A stretch of DNA of 64,000 nt, from contig QCII01000009.1 of assembly GCA_003216775.1 (NCBI GenBank), positions 53,688 to 117,687 of the forward strand, written 5' to 3'. The stretch comes from Prochlorococcus sp. AG-402-K21. Lineage in GTDB: Bacteria; Cyanobacteriota; Cyanobacteriia; PCC-6307; Cyanobiaceae. Shown here piece by piece: positions 1 through 10,218 of this stretch; within the stretch, counting starts at the first letter, position 1; each line of letters starts with the position of its first letter. The translations under genes and the position numbers were made by a program. The notes under the pieces were generated by a model that saw only the letters and a list, made by a program, of their open reading frames with translations, was not told the DNA's origin and did no database searches.

Positions 1-812
1 TCACTAATAACTTGGGACCATATCTTAAGTAATTTAAATTCTTCTGCTGTAATCCTAGCCTCTAAAGAAGCAATCTTATTACCTTTAGTTACTACACTAT
101 CAGGCTCAAAATATACTGTATTTCCTGAAGATGAAGAGTCATGAATTATGCCTTTAAATTTATCTACATAATTAACTTTAACTGCTAAAACAGGTCTACC
201 ATATCGATCTCCAATAGTAGTATCTTGCAAATAAGCTAAATTCTTTTGAATAAATTTCTCAACTAATATTTTTCTTTCAAGTTTCTTGGATAATAATTCT
301 TTTCTAAGAATAGATAGTTCATTACTAGCATTGTCTGAAATCCTTCCATTAGATTCAATGCCTTTTTTAAAAATCGTTTCGATATTCTGATGGTCAATTA
401 AATTTTTTGTAAATGATGAAATATAAGGCCTTTTTTCAAAATCTAATAAGATTTTTTTTAAATTTCGCGCCGCAGCAATTGTTTTCGCTATTTCTAACAA
501 TTCAGAAGATGAAATTGCACCTCCCTTGGAACAAATTTCAATATTTCTACTAATATCAAAAACACCAGAAAAGCTAATTGATTTGTCTAAATTATTTTCT
601 AGCTCTTTTATCTCAACAGTTTCATTCAAAAGTCTTTTAGATGCTTCGTATTCTGAAGGGATACCAAAACTTAAAATTGCTCGTTTACCCATTTCCGTTG
701 AGGCGAATGAAGATAAATGCTTTTTTAATGAATCCCAATCTAAAAGGCTTATAGATTCTTCTTCTAAGGTGTTATCTGAATATGATTTTTTAGAATAACT
801 TTTCTCTTGCAT
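1..812 (-). CDS. mutS2: MutS2 family DNA mismatch/recombination ATPase, N-terminal part (cut by window edge)
   Basis: The reverse strand reads open from an ATG at 812 to the window edge, about 270 residues. The N-terminal part has the MutS-core helical arrangement, and residues around 205-245 carry a GRPVLAVKVNY...GIIHDSSSSGNTVYFEP segment typical of the MutS2 clamp/core region. The ATPase and any C-terminal Smr nuclease domain lie outside the window. In other bacteria MutS2 suppresses homologous recombination or acts on stalled or collided ribosomes; which applies here cannot be told. It follows the VOC gene by 15 bases on the same strand and is probably in an operon with hemB. The family call is good; the function is inferred. 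Confidence 0.85.
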   Translation of the reverse strand, partial: MQEKSYSKKSYSDNTLEEESISLLDWDSLKKHLSSFASTEMGKRAILSFGIPSEYEASKRLLNETVEIKELENNLDKSISFSGVFDISRNIEICSKGGAISSSELLEIAKTIAAARNLKKILLDFEKRPYISSFTKNLIDHQNIETIFKKGIESNGRISDNASNELSILRKELLSKKLERKILVEKFIQKNLAYLQDTTIGDRYGRPVLAVKVNYVDKFKGIIHDSSSSGNTVYFEPDSVVTKGNKIASLEARITAEEFKLLKIWSQVIS

Positions 813-827
813 ACAAAAAACAAAGAA

Positions 828-1214
828 TCAAACATTCGATTGAATCCCTTCAGGAGGAACATAAAGCATCTCGAGCCAGTTTCCTTCAGTATCCTTCATA
901 TAAAAAGATGCTGTTCCATCTCTATGTTCATGTAAAGGACCAACTTTTACACCAGAATTTTTTAAATCATTTTGAATTTTTTCCACTTCTTTTTTATTTT
1001 CAAAATGAAAAGCAAAGTGAGGTCCCGCAGCTTTGTAGCTAGGGCCTAACAACGCAAGTCCATCTTTCCCTTTACCAGCTTCTAAATAAGACCAATCTTT
1101 ATCTTCCCAAACTAAATTCATACCCAGCTTAATATAAAAAGATTTCGCCCTTTCGAGATTCTCTACTCTAAGTGCAATGTGACCAATCCTATTTACTCCT
1201 TGTGAAAACTTCAA
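828..1214 (-). CDS. VOC superfamily (glyoxalase/bleomycin-resistance/dioxygenase fold) protein
   Basis: A 128-residue protein with one glyoxalase-type module: the opening RIGHIALRVENLERAKSFY segment, a central HFAFHF strand and a closing DTEGNWLEMLYVP strand are the standard positions for metal ligands (His, His, Glu) in this fold. It is the length of a lactoylglutathione-lyase-like single-module protein, but the substrate cannot be read from sequence. The start is a TTG with no better Met nearby. It lies between hemB (62 bases upstream) and mutS2 (15 bases downstream), so it is probably co-transcribed with them. Confidence 0.85.
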   Translation of the reverse strand: MKFSQGVNRIGHIALRVENLERAKSFYIKLGMNLVWEDKDWSYLEAGKGKDGLALLGPSYKAAGPHFAFHFENKKEVEKIQNDLKNSGVKVGPLHEHRDGTASFYMKDTEGNWLEMLYVPPEGIQSNV

Positions 1215-1276
1215 AACAAAGTAGTTGATTTATTACTTATCTAAGAATAAACCAAATTTTTGTTAATAATGAGTTT

Positions 1277-2278
1277 TTAAGTATCCTGCAACCATTGAGA
1301 TGCATCACAAGCATGATAAGTGAGTATTAATTTTGCTCCTGCTCTTTTAAAACTAAGCAATGTTTCTAAAACAATATCTTTTTCGTTAATCCAGTTCTTC
1401 ATAGCAGCAGACTTTACCATGGAATACTCTCCACTAACGTTGTATGCAGCTATGGGTTTATTTGAAAAAGTGCTTAATCTATAAACAATATCCAAGTATG
1501 AAATTCCTGGTTTTACCATCAAAATATCAGATCCTTCATACTGATCCAATGCATATTCAACTAAAGCCTCTTTTGAATTGGCAGGGTCCATTTGATATGT
1601 AGACTTATTTTCTGGAATTATTTTCTTACTATTTTCTCTAGGAGCCGAATCTAAAGCAGCTCTAAATGGTCCATAATAAGCAGATGAATATTTTGCTGTG
1701 TAACTAATAATACCTACATCACTAAATCCTTGACTATCAAGAGCAGTTCTGATCGCCCCAACTCTTCCATCCATCATGTCACTAGGGCCAATAAAATCTG
1801 CTCCAGCTCTTGCTTGTGTTAAAGCTTGTTTTTTTAAAATTTCGATTGTTTCGTCGTTCAATATTTTTCCAGTTTCATCAACTAATCCATCATGACCATC
1901 ACAAGAGTATGGGTCCAAGGCAACATCTGTCATTATTGCCATTTCTGGAATCTCTTTTTTTAATATTCGAATAGCTAAAGGTATTAAACCGTCTTCATTA
2001 AAACATTCTGCTCCATCTTCAGTCTTTAAGCTATCGTTAATTTTTGGGAAAAGAACCACACACCTTATTCCCAATTCCCATGCCCTAGTAACCTCCTTTA
2101 TTAAGCCATTAATATCCCATCTATAAGTTCCGGGCATTGCTGAAATTTCCTCTTTAAAATCTTTTTCATGAATAAATAATGGATATATAAAATCCGATGC
2201 CTTTAGATGGTTTTCTCTAACCATTTCTCTAATTGCCTCAGTTCTTCTTAATCTTCTAGGACGAATAATCGAATTCAT
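1277..2278 (-). CDS. hemB: Delta-aminolevulinic acid dehydratase (porphobilinogen synthase)
   Basis: Condenses two 5-aminolevulinate molecules to porphobilinogen, the common step to heme and chlorophyll. The length of 333 residues is normal. The two active-site lysines are visible: K196 in SYTAKYSS and K256 in MVKPG, the Schiff-base site. The metal region at 118-131 reads DVALDPYSCDGHDG, with Ala/Asp/Asp at the positions that are three cysteines in zinc-type enzymes, so a magnesium-type enzyme is expected, as in photosynthetic organisms. One Cys (C126) lies inside the motif but not at a zinc-ligand position. The gene starts a minus-strand operon followed by a VOC gene and mutS2. Confidence 0.97.
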   Translation of the reverse strand: MNSIIRPRRLRRTEAIREMVRENHLKASDFIYPLFIHEKDFKEEISAMPGTYRWDINGLIKEVTRAWELGIRCVVLFPKINDSLKTEDGAECFNEDGLIPLAIRILKKEIPEMAIMTDVALDPYSCDGHDGLVDETGKILNDETIEILKKQALTQARAGADFIGPSDMMDGRVGAIRTALDSQGFSDVGIISYTAKYSSAYYGPFRAALDSAPRENSKKIIPENKSTYQMDPANSKEALVEYALDQYEGSDILMVKPGISYLDIVYRLSTFSNKPIAAYNVSGEYSMVKSAAMKNWINEKDIVLETLLSFKRAGAKLILTYHACDASQWLQDT

Positions 2279-2501
2279 TTGAATATTATTTAAATTGAAA
2301 AATATTTATCTAATACATTAATCGCTTGCCTCGCACATAAATCAATCATAGATTACTTTTGTTCAGGAAAATTAACTAAAATTTATTTATTAAGAAAAAA
2401 AAAGTTACAAAAATATTTTGCACAAACTTCATTTTTTACAAATTTACGTCATTAAGAGATAGTATTTTCTAGTTAAGTATTTAATTTTAAGGAGAACATC
2501 T
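2279..2501. promoter_or_regulatory. Divergent promoter region between hemB and the SulP gene
   Basis: This 223-base A+T-rich spacer separates two divergent starts and must carry both promoters. A Shine-Dalgarno-like AAGGAG sits at 2489-2494, seven bases before the TTG start of the SulP gene, and supports that start. I see no clear NtcA, RpaB or riboswitch pattern and no small gene. Confidence 0.4.
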
Positions 2502-4154
2502 TTGAAAATAATTAATGGATTTCATCTGAAAAATATTAGAGGCGATATTCTTGGAGGAATCACAGCCGCAGTTGTGGCTTTACCTCTCGCTCTTGCTTTT
2601 GGTAATGCTGCGTTAGGGCCTGGCGGAGCAATTTATGGACTATATGGGGCAGTAGTAGTTGGTTTTTTAGCAGCATTATTCGGCGGAACACCTGCTCAAG
2701 TTAGTGGGCCTACCGGTCCCATGAGTGTAACTGTTGCTGGGGTAGTAGCAGGGTTAGCAGCAATAGGAGTTCCAAGAGATCTTTCTGCAGGAGAAATTTT
2801 ACCTTTAGTGATGGCAGCGGTTGTAATTGGTGGATTACTGCAAATATTATTCGGGATTCTAAAACTTGGTAAATACATTACTTTGGTTCCATATTCTGTT
2901 GTTTCAGGATTCATGTCTGGTATTGGAGTAATAATCATTGCACTTCAGATTGGGCCATTACTAGGAATTAGTACTCGAGGAGGAGTAGTCGAATCTTTAT
3001 CAACTGTATTTTCAAATTTCCAGCCCAACGGTGCTGCTATTGGAGTAGCAATAATGACGCTAGGTATAGTATTTCTTACTCCTAGAAAAATAAGTCAGTG
3101 GGTTCCTTCTCCTCTCTTGGCCCTATTAATAGTTACCCCAATATCAATATTAATTTTTGGAGAAGGAACTATTGATAGAATTGGAGAAATTCCAAGAGGA
3201 GTCCCATCTTTAAATTTCCCAAGTTTTAATCAATATTTTCCAATTATTTTTAAGGCAGGATTAGTCCTTGCAGTACTTGGGGCAATTGACTCCTTACTAA
3301 CATCTCTAGTAGCAGACAATATCTCTCAAACAAAACATAATTCTGATAGAGAACTTATTGGTCAAGGGATAGGAAATGCTGTTGCAGGTCTTTTTTCAGG
3401 TTTGCCTGGAGCAGGAGCAACCATGAGAACAGTTATAAATGTTAAATCTGGAGGATCAACTCCCATTTCTGGTATGGTTCACTCGGTTGTGTTGTTGATA
3501 GTTTTAGTTGGTGCAGGACCTTTAGCTGAACAAATACCAACTGCACTACTAGCAGGAATTCTTATAAAAGTGGGTCTAGATATTATTGATTGGGGATTCT
3601 TGAGGAGGGCTCACAAATTATCTTTAAAAACATCAGTAGTAATGTACGGCGTACTTTTAATGACTGTTTTTTGGGATTTAATTTGGGCAGTTTTAGTAGG
3701 TGTATTCATAGCAAATATGCTCACTATTGATTCAATAACCGAAACTCAACTAGAAGGTATGGATGAGGATAATCCTTTATCAGAAGATGATCAAGCAAAA
3801 AATGCATTGCCTGCTGATGAAAAAGCACTTCTAGATAGATGTTCAGGAGAAGTAATGTTGTTTAGACTAAAAGGACCACTTAGTTTTGGAGCAGCTAAAG
3901 GTATATCTGAGAGAATGATGCTTGTAAGAAACTACAAGGTTTTGATATTAGATATCACTGATGTACCAAGACTTGGAGTCACGGCGACTCTCGCAATAGA
4001 GGATATGATGCAAGAAGCAAAAAATAATTCCAGAAAAGCATTTGTTGCTGGAGCAAATGAAAAAGTGAAGGATAGATTAGCTAAGTTTGGAGTTGAAGAC
4101 ATTATTGAAACAAGAAAAGAAGCTTTAGAGACTGCTCTAAATGAATTAGCCTAG
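2502..4154 (+). CDS. SulP family anion transporter, BicA-like (probable bicarbonate or sulfate permease)
   Basis: A 550-residue inner-membrane transporter with the SulP layout: about 12-14 membrane segments (roughly 15-420) followed by a C-terminal cytoplasmic STAS domain (about 435-545). The SulP signature SGPTGPMS is at 68-75. BicA-type SulP proteins of cyanobacteria are sodium-dependent bicarbonate transporters. The next two genes, SbtA-like and SbtB-like, strongly suggest bicarbonate, although sulfate cannot be excluded by sequence alone. The start is TTG with a good Shine-Dalgarno site. It leads a three-gene operon; SbtA starts 6 bases after its stop. Confidence 0.9.
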   Translation: MKIINGFHLKNIRGDILGGITAAVVALPLALAFGNAALGPGGAIYGLYGAVVVGFLAALFGGTPAQVSGPTGPMSVTVAGVVAGLAAIGVPRDLSAGEILPLVMAAVVIGGLLQILFGILKLGKYITLVPYSVVSGFMSGIGVIIIALQIGPLLGISTRGGVVESLSTVFSNFQPNGAAIGVAIMTLGIVFLTPRKISQWVPSPLLALLIVTPISILIFGEGTIDRIGEIPRGVPSLNFPSFNQYFPIIFKAGLVLAVLGAIDSLLTSLVADNISQTKHNSDRELIGQGIGNAVAGLFSGLPGAGATMRTVINVKSGGSTPISGMVHSVVLLIVLVGAGPLAEQIPTALLAGILIKVGLDIIDWGFLRRAHKLSLKTSVVMYGVLLMTVFWDLIWAVLVGVFIANMLTIDSITETQLEGMDEDNPLSEDDQAKNALPADEKALLDRCSGEVMLFRLKGPLSFGAAKGISERMMLVRNYKVLILDITDVPRLGVTATLAIEDMMQEAKNNSRKAFVAGANEKVKDRLAKFGVEDIIETRKEALETALNELA

Positions 4155-4160
4155 TAATTT

Positions 4161-5159
4161 ATGGAAATAAATCCTATTCTGCAAAATGTATTAGCCCCGC
4201 CAGTTCTTTTCTTTTTGATTGGAGCAATATCAGTACTCTTTAAATCTGATTTAGAAATACCAGCTCCATTACCTAAACTCTTCTCCTTATATCTACTCCT
4301 AGCTATTGGGTTTAAAGGAGGTATAGAGATACAGAAAAGTGGTTTTACTGATCAAGTATTACCTACTTTAAGCGCTGCAATACTGATGTCACTAGTAATC
4401 CCGCTGATTGGATTTTTAATTTTAAGATTTAAGTTTGATGTCTTTAATTCAGCCGCAATAGCAGCAGCATACGGTTCAATAAGTGCTGTTACATTTATTT
4501 CCGCAGAAAGTTTTTTGGAAAGTCAAAAAATAGCTTTTGATGGGTTTATGGTTGGGGCTTTAGCTTTAATGGAATCTCCTGCAATAATTGTTGGATTATT
4601 ACTTGTGAAATTTGCAGCTCCCAAAAATAGACCAAAATCAAGAAAAATGCATCTAAGTGCAATATTACATGAATCACTTTTGAATGGATCAGTTTATTTA
4701 TTGCTCTCAAGCTTGATTGTAGGCTTTCTCACTGCTTCCAGTAATCCCTCAGGAATTGAAAAAATGGAGCCTTTTACTGGGCAATTATTCTATGGAGCAG
4801 AATGCTTCTTCTTGTTAGATATGGGAATAGTAGCTGCTCAAAGATTGCCGAGACTGAAGAAAGCGGGTTCGTTCTTGATTGGATTTGCTATTTTTATGCC
4901 TTTATTTAACGCATTTATTGGTGTTTTCGTTGCAAGATTTTTATCTTTAGGACCTGGCAACGCACTATTATTTGTGGTTTTATGTGCAAGCGCCTCTTAT
5001 TTAGCAGTTCCTGCAGCGATGAGGATGACAGTTCCAGAAGCTAAATCTAGTTATTATATTTCAACTACACTAGGTCTAACTTTCCCATTCAATATAGTTC
5101 TCGGCATTCCCATATATATGAGTTTAGTAAATACCATTATCCCACTTTCCCCTCTATAA
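4161..5159 (+). CDS. sbtA: SbtA-like sodium-dependent bicarbonate transporter
   Basis: A 332-residue membrane protein with about ten hydrophobic segments in two repeats and glycine-rich stretches such as LLLAIGFKGGIEI and YGSISAVTFISAESF, as in the SbtA (DUF897) family. SbtA imports bicarbonate with sodium across the plasma membrane. It is shorter than the roughly 370-residue freshwater proteins, mainly through a shorter central cytoplasmic loop. It lies 6 bases after the SulP gene and 3 bases before the SbtB-like gene, so the three are surely co-transcribed. Picocyanobacterial members are a divergent branch whose transport activity I cannot confirm. Confidence 0.88.
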   Translation: MEINPILQNVLAPPVLFFLIGAISVLFKSDLEIPAPLPKLFSLYLLLAIGFKGGIEIQKSGFTDQVLPTLSAAILMSLVIPLIGFLILRFKFDVFNSAAIAAAYGSISAVTFISAESFLESQKIAFDGFMVGALALMESPAIIVGLLLVKFAAPKNRPKSRKMHLSAILHESLLNGSVYLLLSSLIVGFLTASSNPSGIEKMEPFTGQLFYGAECFFLLDMGIVAAQRLPRLKKAGSFLIGFAIFMPLFNAFIGVFVARFLSLGPGNALLFVVLCASASYLAVPAAMRMTVPEAKSSYYISTTLGLTFPFNIVLGIPIYMSLVNTIIPLSPL

Positions 5160-5162
5160 ATA

Positions 5163-5444
5163 ATGAAAAGATTAGACTTGATATTTAGTGAAAGAGAACT
5201 AGATGCAATCATTAAAACATTAGAAAAAGCTAATGTTCCTGGATATACAGTTATGAAACACGCCACAGGCAGAGGGCCTGAAAGAGTTGTTACTGAAGAT
5301 ATGGAATTTACAGGATTAGGAGCAAATGCTCATGTAATTGTTTTTTGTGAGCAAGAATTAATAGATAAAATGAGAGATAACATCAGGGACGATTTAAGCT
5401 ATTACGGAGGAGTCGCTTATATTTCTGAAGCAACACCCCTTTAA
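5163..5444 (+). CDS. sbtB: SbtB-like PII-family regulatory protein lacking the C-terminal redox loop
   Basis: A 93-residue PII-like protein. The residues PGYTVMKHATGRGPERVV align with the T-loop entry of SbtB (GYTVM...GKGSRN), and the end, SYYGGVAYISEATPL, matches the last beta strand. SbtB binds adenine nucleotides including cAMP and AMP and docks on SbtA trimers to gate bicarbonate uptake. Typical freshwater SbtB proteins continue past this strand with a Cys-containing loop (CGPxGC); here the protein stops before it, so thiol control is not expected. It begins 3 bases after sbtA. The minus-strand flavoprotein gene ends 22 bases downstream. Confidence 0.85.
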   Translation: MKRLDLIFSERELDAIIKTLEKANVPGYTVMKHATGRGPERVVTEDMEFTGLGANAHVIVFCEQELIDKMRDNIRDDLSYYGGVAYISEATPL

Positions 5445-5466
5445 ATTAAAGAAGCAATATTTATTT

Positions 5467-6423
5467 TTAAGAATGAATCCAATCTACTCTTATATTTTTT
5501 CTACTATTTAAATATCTATCAATTGACATTGCGGCAATACATCCATCAGAAGCGGCAACAACTGCTTGCTTAAATGGAGTATTTCTTATATCTCCAATAG
5601 CCCATACTCCATCAGAGTTTGTAGACATGAAGTCATCAACAATAACTCCTCCGTCTTCTTTTAAAGCAATTTGATCCCCTAAAAAATCAGTAATCGGCTT
5701 TGAACCACTCATGTAGACAAAGACTCCATCTAAATTTAAATTGATAGGATTTTCTTCTTGCTTATTCTTTACAACAACCCCATTAACACCCATATCATCA
5801 CCCAATATTTCCAATAATCTTGTTCTACTCCAATGTTTTATATTTGAATTATCCATCAATTCCATAGCTTCTTCATTATCTGATTTAGGATCACTTGATG
5901 TAATCCAATGGACAGTTGATGCGAATTTAGTTAGAACAGTTGCCTCTTCAATTGCCTCCTTGTTCACTCCAACAACGGCAACTTCTCTATTTTTATAAAA
6001 AGCCCCATCACATGTAGCACAATAACTTACACCTTTGCCAAGAAAATCCGCTTCGCCCTTAAATGATGCAGGTCTACCCATAGCTCCACTTGCAAGTACA
6101 AGTGCTTTAGCTTTAAAAGTACCTTCAGGTGTATAAACTATTTTCCATTCTCCACTAGCGTCTATCCCAAAGACTTGTGCTCTTCTATAGTCTGTGCCGT
6201 ATTGCACAGCCTGATCTCTCATTAGAGTAAGCAATTTATCCCCACTTATATCAACCGGAACACCTGGATAATTAGCTATTTGATGAGTTATTGCTAAGGC
6301 GCCAACAGATGGATTTTTATCTAAAATTACAGTCTTTAAATTTGAACGAGATGTATAAAGTGCGCAAGTACATCCGGCCGGGCCTCCTCCGATAATAACA
6401 ACATCTGACTCAATGATTTCCAA
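5467..6423 (-). CDS. Thioredoxin-reductase-like flavoprotein, probable ferredoxin-dependent FFTR/DTR type
   Basis: A 318-residue two-domain flavoprotein of the low-molecular-weight thioredoxin reductase fold. The FAD site GGGPAG is at 12-17, the redox pair is CATC at 135-138, and the closing FAD motif is GDIRNTPFKQAVVAASDG. The second Rossmann domain reads VGVNKEAIEEA at 151-161, where NADPH enzymes have GGGxSAxEEA, and the HRR motif that binds the NADPH phosphate is replaced by WITSSDPKS. NADPH use is therefore unlikely. This fits the family once called DTR and now FFTR, reported from Gloeobacter and Prochlorococcus, which takes electrons from ferredoxin. The start is TTG, supported by AAGGAG ten bases upstream. 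Confidence 0.85.
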   Translation of the reverse strand: MEIIESDVVIIGGGPAGCTCALYTSRSNLKTVILDKNPSVGALAITHQIANYPGVPVDISGDKLLTLMRDQAVQYGTDYRRAQVFGIDASGEWKIVYTPEGTFKAKALVLASGAMGRPASFKGEADFLGKGVSYCATCDGAFYKNREVAVVGVNKEAIEEATVLTKFASTVHWITSSDPKSDNEEAMELMDNSNIKHWSRTRLLEILGDDMGVNGVVVKNKQEENPINLNLDGVFVYMSGSKPITDFLGDQIALKEDGGVIVDDFMSTNSDGVWAIGDIRNTPFKQAVVAASDGCIAAMSIDRYLNSRKNIRVDWIHS

Positions 6424-6677
6424 TTTAATAAAACTCCTTTTTAGTAGTTAATTAGATGAGTTCTTGGTTAGAAGATATCTGTAATGTAAATACCTAAACC
6501 TTTATATAGATATAAGTTAAAAGAAAAAAGAGAAAAAAGCATAATATAGAAACAAACTTACATAGGAAAAATATAAAAAATTAATTATCAAAATGATCAG
6601 TTACATGAAATGTGCTGTATTGATCTATTATTAGGTCATATCGAAAAATCAATTGCCGTAGAAACATTATATTTTTC
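6424..6677. promoter_or_regulatory. Divergent upstream region between the FFTR-like gene and the 105-residue gene
   Basis: A 254-base A+T-rich gap between divergent starts. Apart from the AAGGAG site serving the minus-strand gene (revealed as CTCCTT near 6433-6438) I see only low-complexity A/T runs. There is no tRNA-like fold and no convincing small gene. Confidence 0.3.
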
Positions 6678-6995
6678 ATGACCAACTCTGATTACCTTTT
6701 AAAAGCTGCCATTAAGAAAGTAACCGAAAAATTAAACGAGATATTGGTTGAAAAAATTGAAGAAGCAACAAATATTGCTCAGGATGCTCCAGAAATTCTT
6801 AAAAAAGAATTTGATAGTTTGAAAGAATCCATAATCAAAGAAGCCTCAAGAATGGAGAAAGCCGAAAATATTCAAGAAAATGAGTCTTCAAATACTTATC
6901 AAGATTCCAAAATAAAAAAAGCTTTAAATGAAATTGAAGATATAAATAAGCAAATTGATCTCTTTAATAAAACCATAAATAATCAAATTAAATGA
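6678..6995 (+). CDS. Small helical/coiled-coil protein of unknown function
   Basis: A 105-residue, charged, Lys/Glu-rich protein that is nearly all predicted helix with heptad-like spacing (for example KKVTEKLNEILVEKIEEA near 13-30 and KALNEIEDINKQIDLFNKTI near 81-100), with no signal peptide or membrane segment. I do not recognise a domain. Its TGA stop overlaps the ATG of the ABC1-kinase gene by four bases (ATGA), so the two are translationally coupled. That suggests a partner role for the kinase, but this is inference only. Confidence 0.75.
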   Translation: MTNSDYLLKAAIKKVTEKLNEILVEKIEEATNIAQDAPEILKKEFDSLKESIIKEASRMEKAENIQENESSNTYQDSKIKKALNEIEDINKQIDLFNKTINNQIK

Positions 6996-8659
6996 GTTAT
7001 CACATTTTTCACTATCGTTTAAAAAAATTGAAGAGGGCTTATCTTATTTGGATCACTCTGATTTCGCTTTTAATAAATTTGTGGATAGATAATATTAGAT
7101 TTACAATTTTCCAACCTAAAAGCATTGAAAAAAGTAAGGTTCAAATTAAAAGAGCTAGGTGGTTTACTAATCAATTAATAAAGCTTGGTTCAGCATTTAT
7201 TAAAATTGGACAATTATTATCAGCTAGACCTGATCTAATTCCTAATACCTGGATACAGGAATTATCTAAATTGCAGGATCAAGTTCCTAATTTTTCATTT
7301 GCGCAAGTTGAAGAAACTATAAAAGAAGAACTAGGGTCTAAGTTTAATGAAATAGATCAAATAATATGTGATCCGATTGGATCAGCATCATTAGCTCAGG
7401 TTCATAGGGCGACTTTAAAAGATGGTAAGAACGTAGTATTTAAAGTTCAAAGACCCAATTTAAAAGAATTGTTTATTATAGATTTAGGCATAATGCAGCA
7501 AATAGCAGGATTATTGCAGAAAAATAAGAATTGGAGTCAAGGCAGAAACTGGGTTGAGATTGCTAAAGAGTGTAGGAAAGTTCTCATGAAGGAGCTTGAT
7601 TTTAATTGTGAAGCACAATATGCAGCAAGATTTAGACAGCAATTTCTTGATGATGAAAATGTTGCAGTTCCTGAAGTAATTTGGGATATGAGCAGCGAAA
7701 AAGTCCTTTGTTTAACTTATCTAGGAGGAACAAAAATAAGCGATTTAGAAAAATTACAATCACAAGAAATTGATTTACCTAAAATTGCAGAAATTGGTGC
7801 CATCAGCTATTTAAAACAATTAGTAAATTACGGTTTTTTTCATGCAGACCCTCATCCAGGGAATCTAGCAGTTTCGAATGAAGGTAAATTGATTTTTTAT
7901 GATTTTGGAATGATGGGTAATATCTCAAATAATCTTCAAACAAGATTAGGGGGGATGGTTAAGGCTGCTGCTTTAAGAGACGCCTCATCACTTGTAAGTC
8001 AATTACAACAAGCTGGCCTAATTTCAAAAGATATTGATGTAGGACCAGTCAGAAGATTAGTCAGATTGATGCTTAAAGAAGCCTTAACTCCTCCATTTAG
8101 TCCAAATATTATTGAAAAATTATCTGGAGATTTATACGAACTTGTTTATGAAACACCATTTCAACTGCCAGTAGATTTAATCTTTGTGATGAGAGCTTTA
8201 TCAACTTTTGAAGGAGTTGGTAGAATGCTTGATCCAGGGTTTAACCTTGTATCAGTTACCAAGCCTTATTTAATAGAACTTATGACTTCAAATAATCAAA
8301 CTCCCAACGATTTAATTAACCAATTTGGAAGGCAAGTAGGTGAACTAGGATCGAAAGCTGTTGGTATTCCCAAAAGAATAGATGAAAGTTTAGAAAGATT
8401 AGAGCAGGGAGATTTACAATTGCAAATAAGAATGGGAGAGTCTGATAGGCAATTCAAAAAAATGTTTACTGCTCAAAAAACTTTAGGCCATTCAATTCTT
8501 ATAGGAAGCTTATCAATTGCATCTGCTTTACTTGTAACTAGTAAACAAAATAATTTTGCATTGTTGCCAATTTTTTTTGCACTACCAATAAGTATTGATT
8601 GGATAAAATGCCAATTAAGTATGAGAAAAGGCTCACGTTTAGAAAAACTTAAGCGCTAA
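6992..8659 (+). CDS. ABC1/UbiB/ADCK family atypical kinase
   Basis: A 555-residue protein with the family hallmarks: KIGQ at 71-74 (the KxGQ motif that caps the active site), a GSASLAQVH nucleotide loop near 130-138, the ATP-orienting lysine K151, HADPHPGN at 284-291 and DFG at 304-306. Hydrophobic segments at about 17-35 and near the C-terminus suggest membrane attachment. In bacteria UbiB supports ubiquinone synthesis; plastid and cyanobacterial relatives affect plastoquinone, tocopherol and lipid metabolism. The exact target here is unknown. It overlaps the upstream 105-residue gene and converges on eno with 3 bases between stops. Confidence 0.92.
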   Translation: MSYHIFHYRLKKLKRAYLIWITLISLLINLWIDNIRFTIFQPKSIEKSKVQIKRARWFTNQLIKLGSAFIKIGQLLSARPDLIPNTWIQELSKLQDQVPNFSFAQVEETIKEELGSKFNEIDQIICDPIGSASLAQVHRATLKDGKNVVFKVQRPNLKELFIIDLGIMQQIAGLLQKNKNWSQGRNWVEIAKECRKVLMKELDFNCEAQYAARFRQQFLDDENVAVPEVIWDMSSEKVLCLTYLGGTKISDLEKLQSQEIDLPKIAEIGAISYLKQLVNYGFFHADPHPGNLAVSNEGKLIFYDFGMMGNISNNLQTRLGGMVKAAALRDASSLVSQLQQAGLISKDIDVGPVRRLVRLMLKEALTPPFSPNIIEKLSGDLYELVYETPFQLPVDLIFVMRALSTFEGVGRMLDPGFNLVSVTKPYLIELMTSNNQTPNDLINQFGRQVGELGSKAVGIPKRIDESLERLEQGDLQLQIRMGESDRQFKKMFTAQKTLGHSILIGSLSIASALLVTSKQNNFALLPIFFALPISIDWIKCQLSMRKGSRLEKLKR

Positions 8660-8662
8660 AAA

Positions 8663-10218
<1,556 letters not shown>

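Noticed and set aside
526..798. Plus-strand 90-residue frame near the window start
   Set aside because: It is a shadow of the minus-strand mutS2 gene and has a Ser-rich, random composition.
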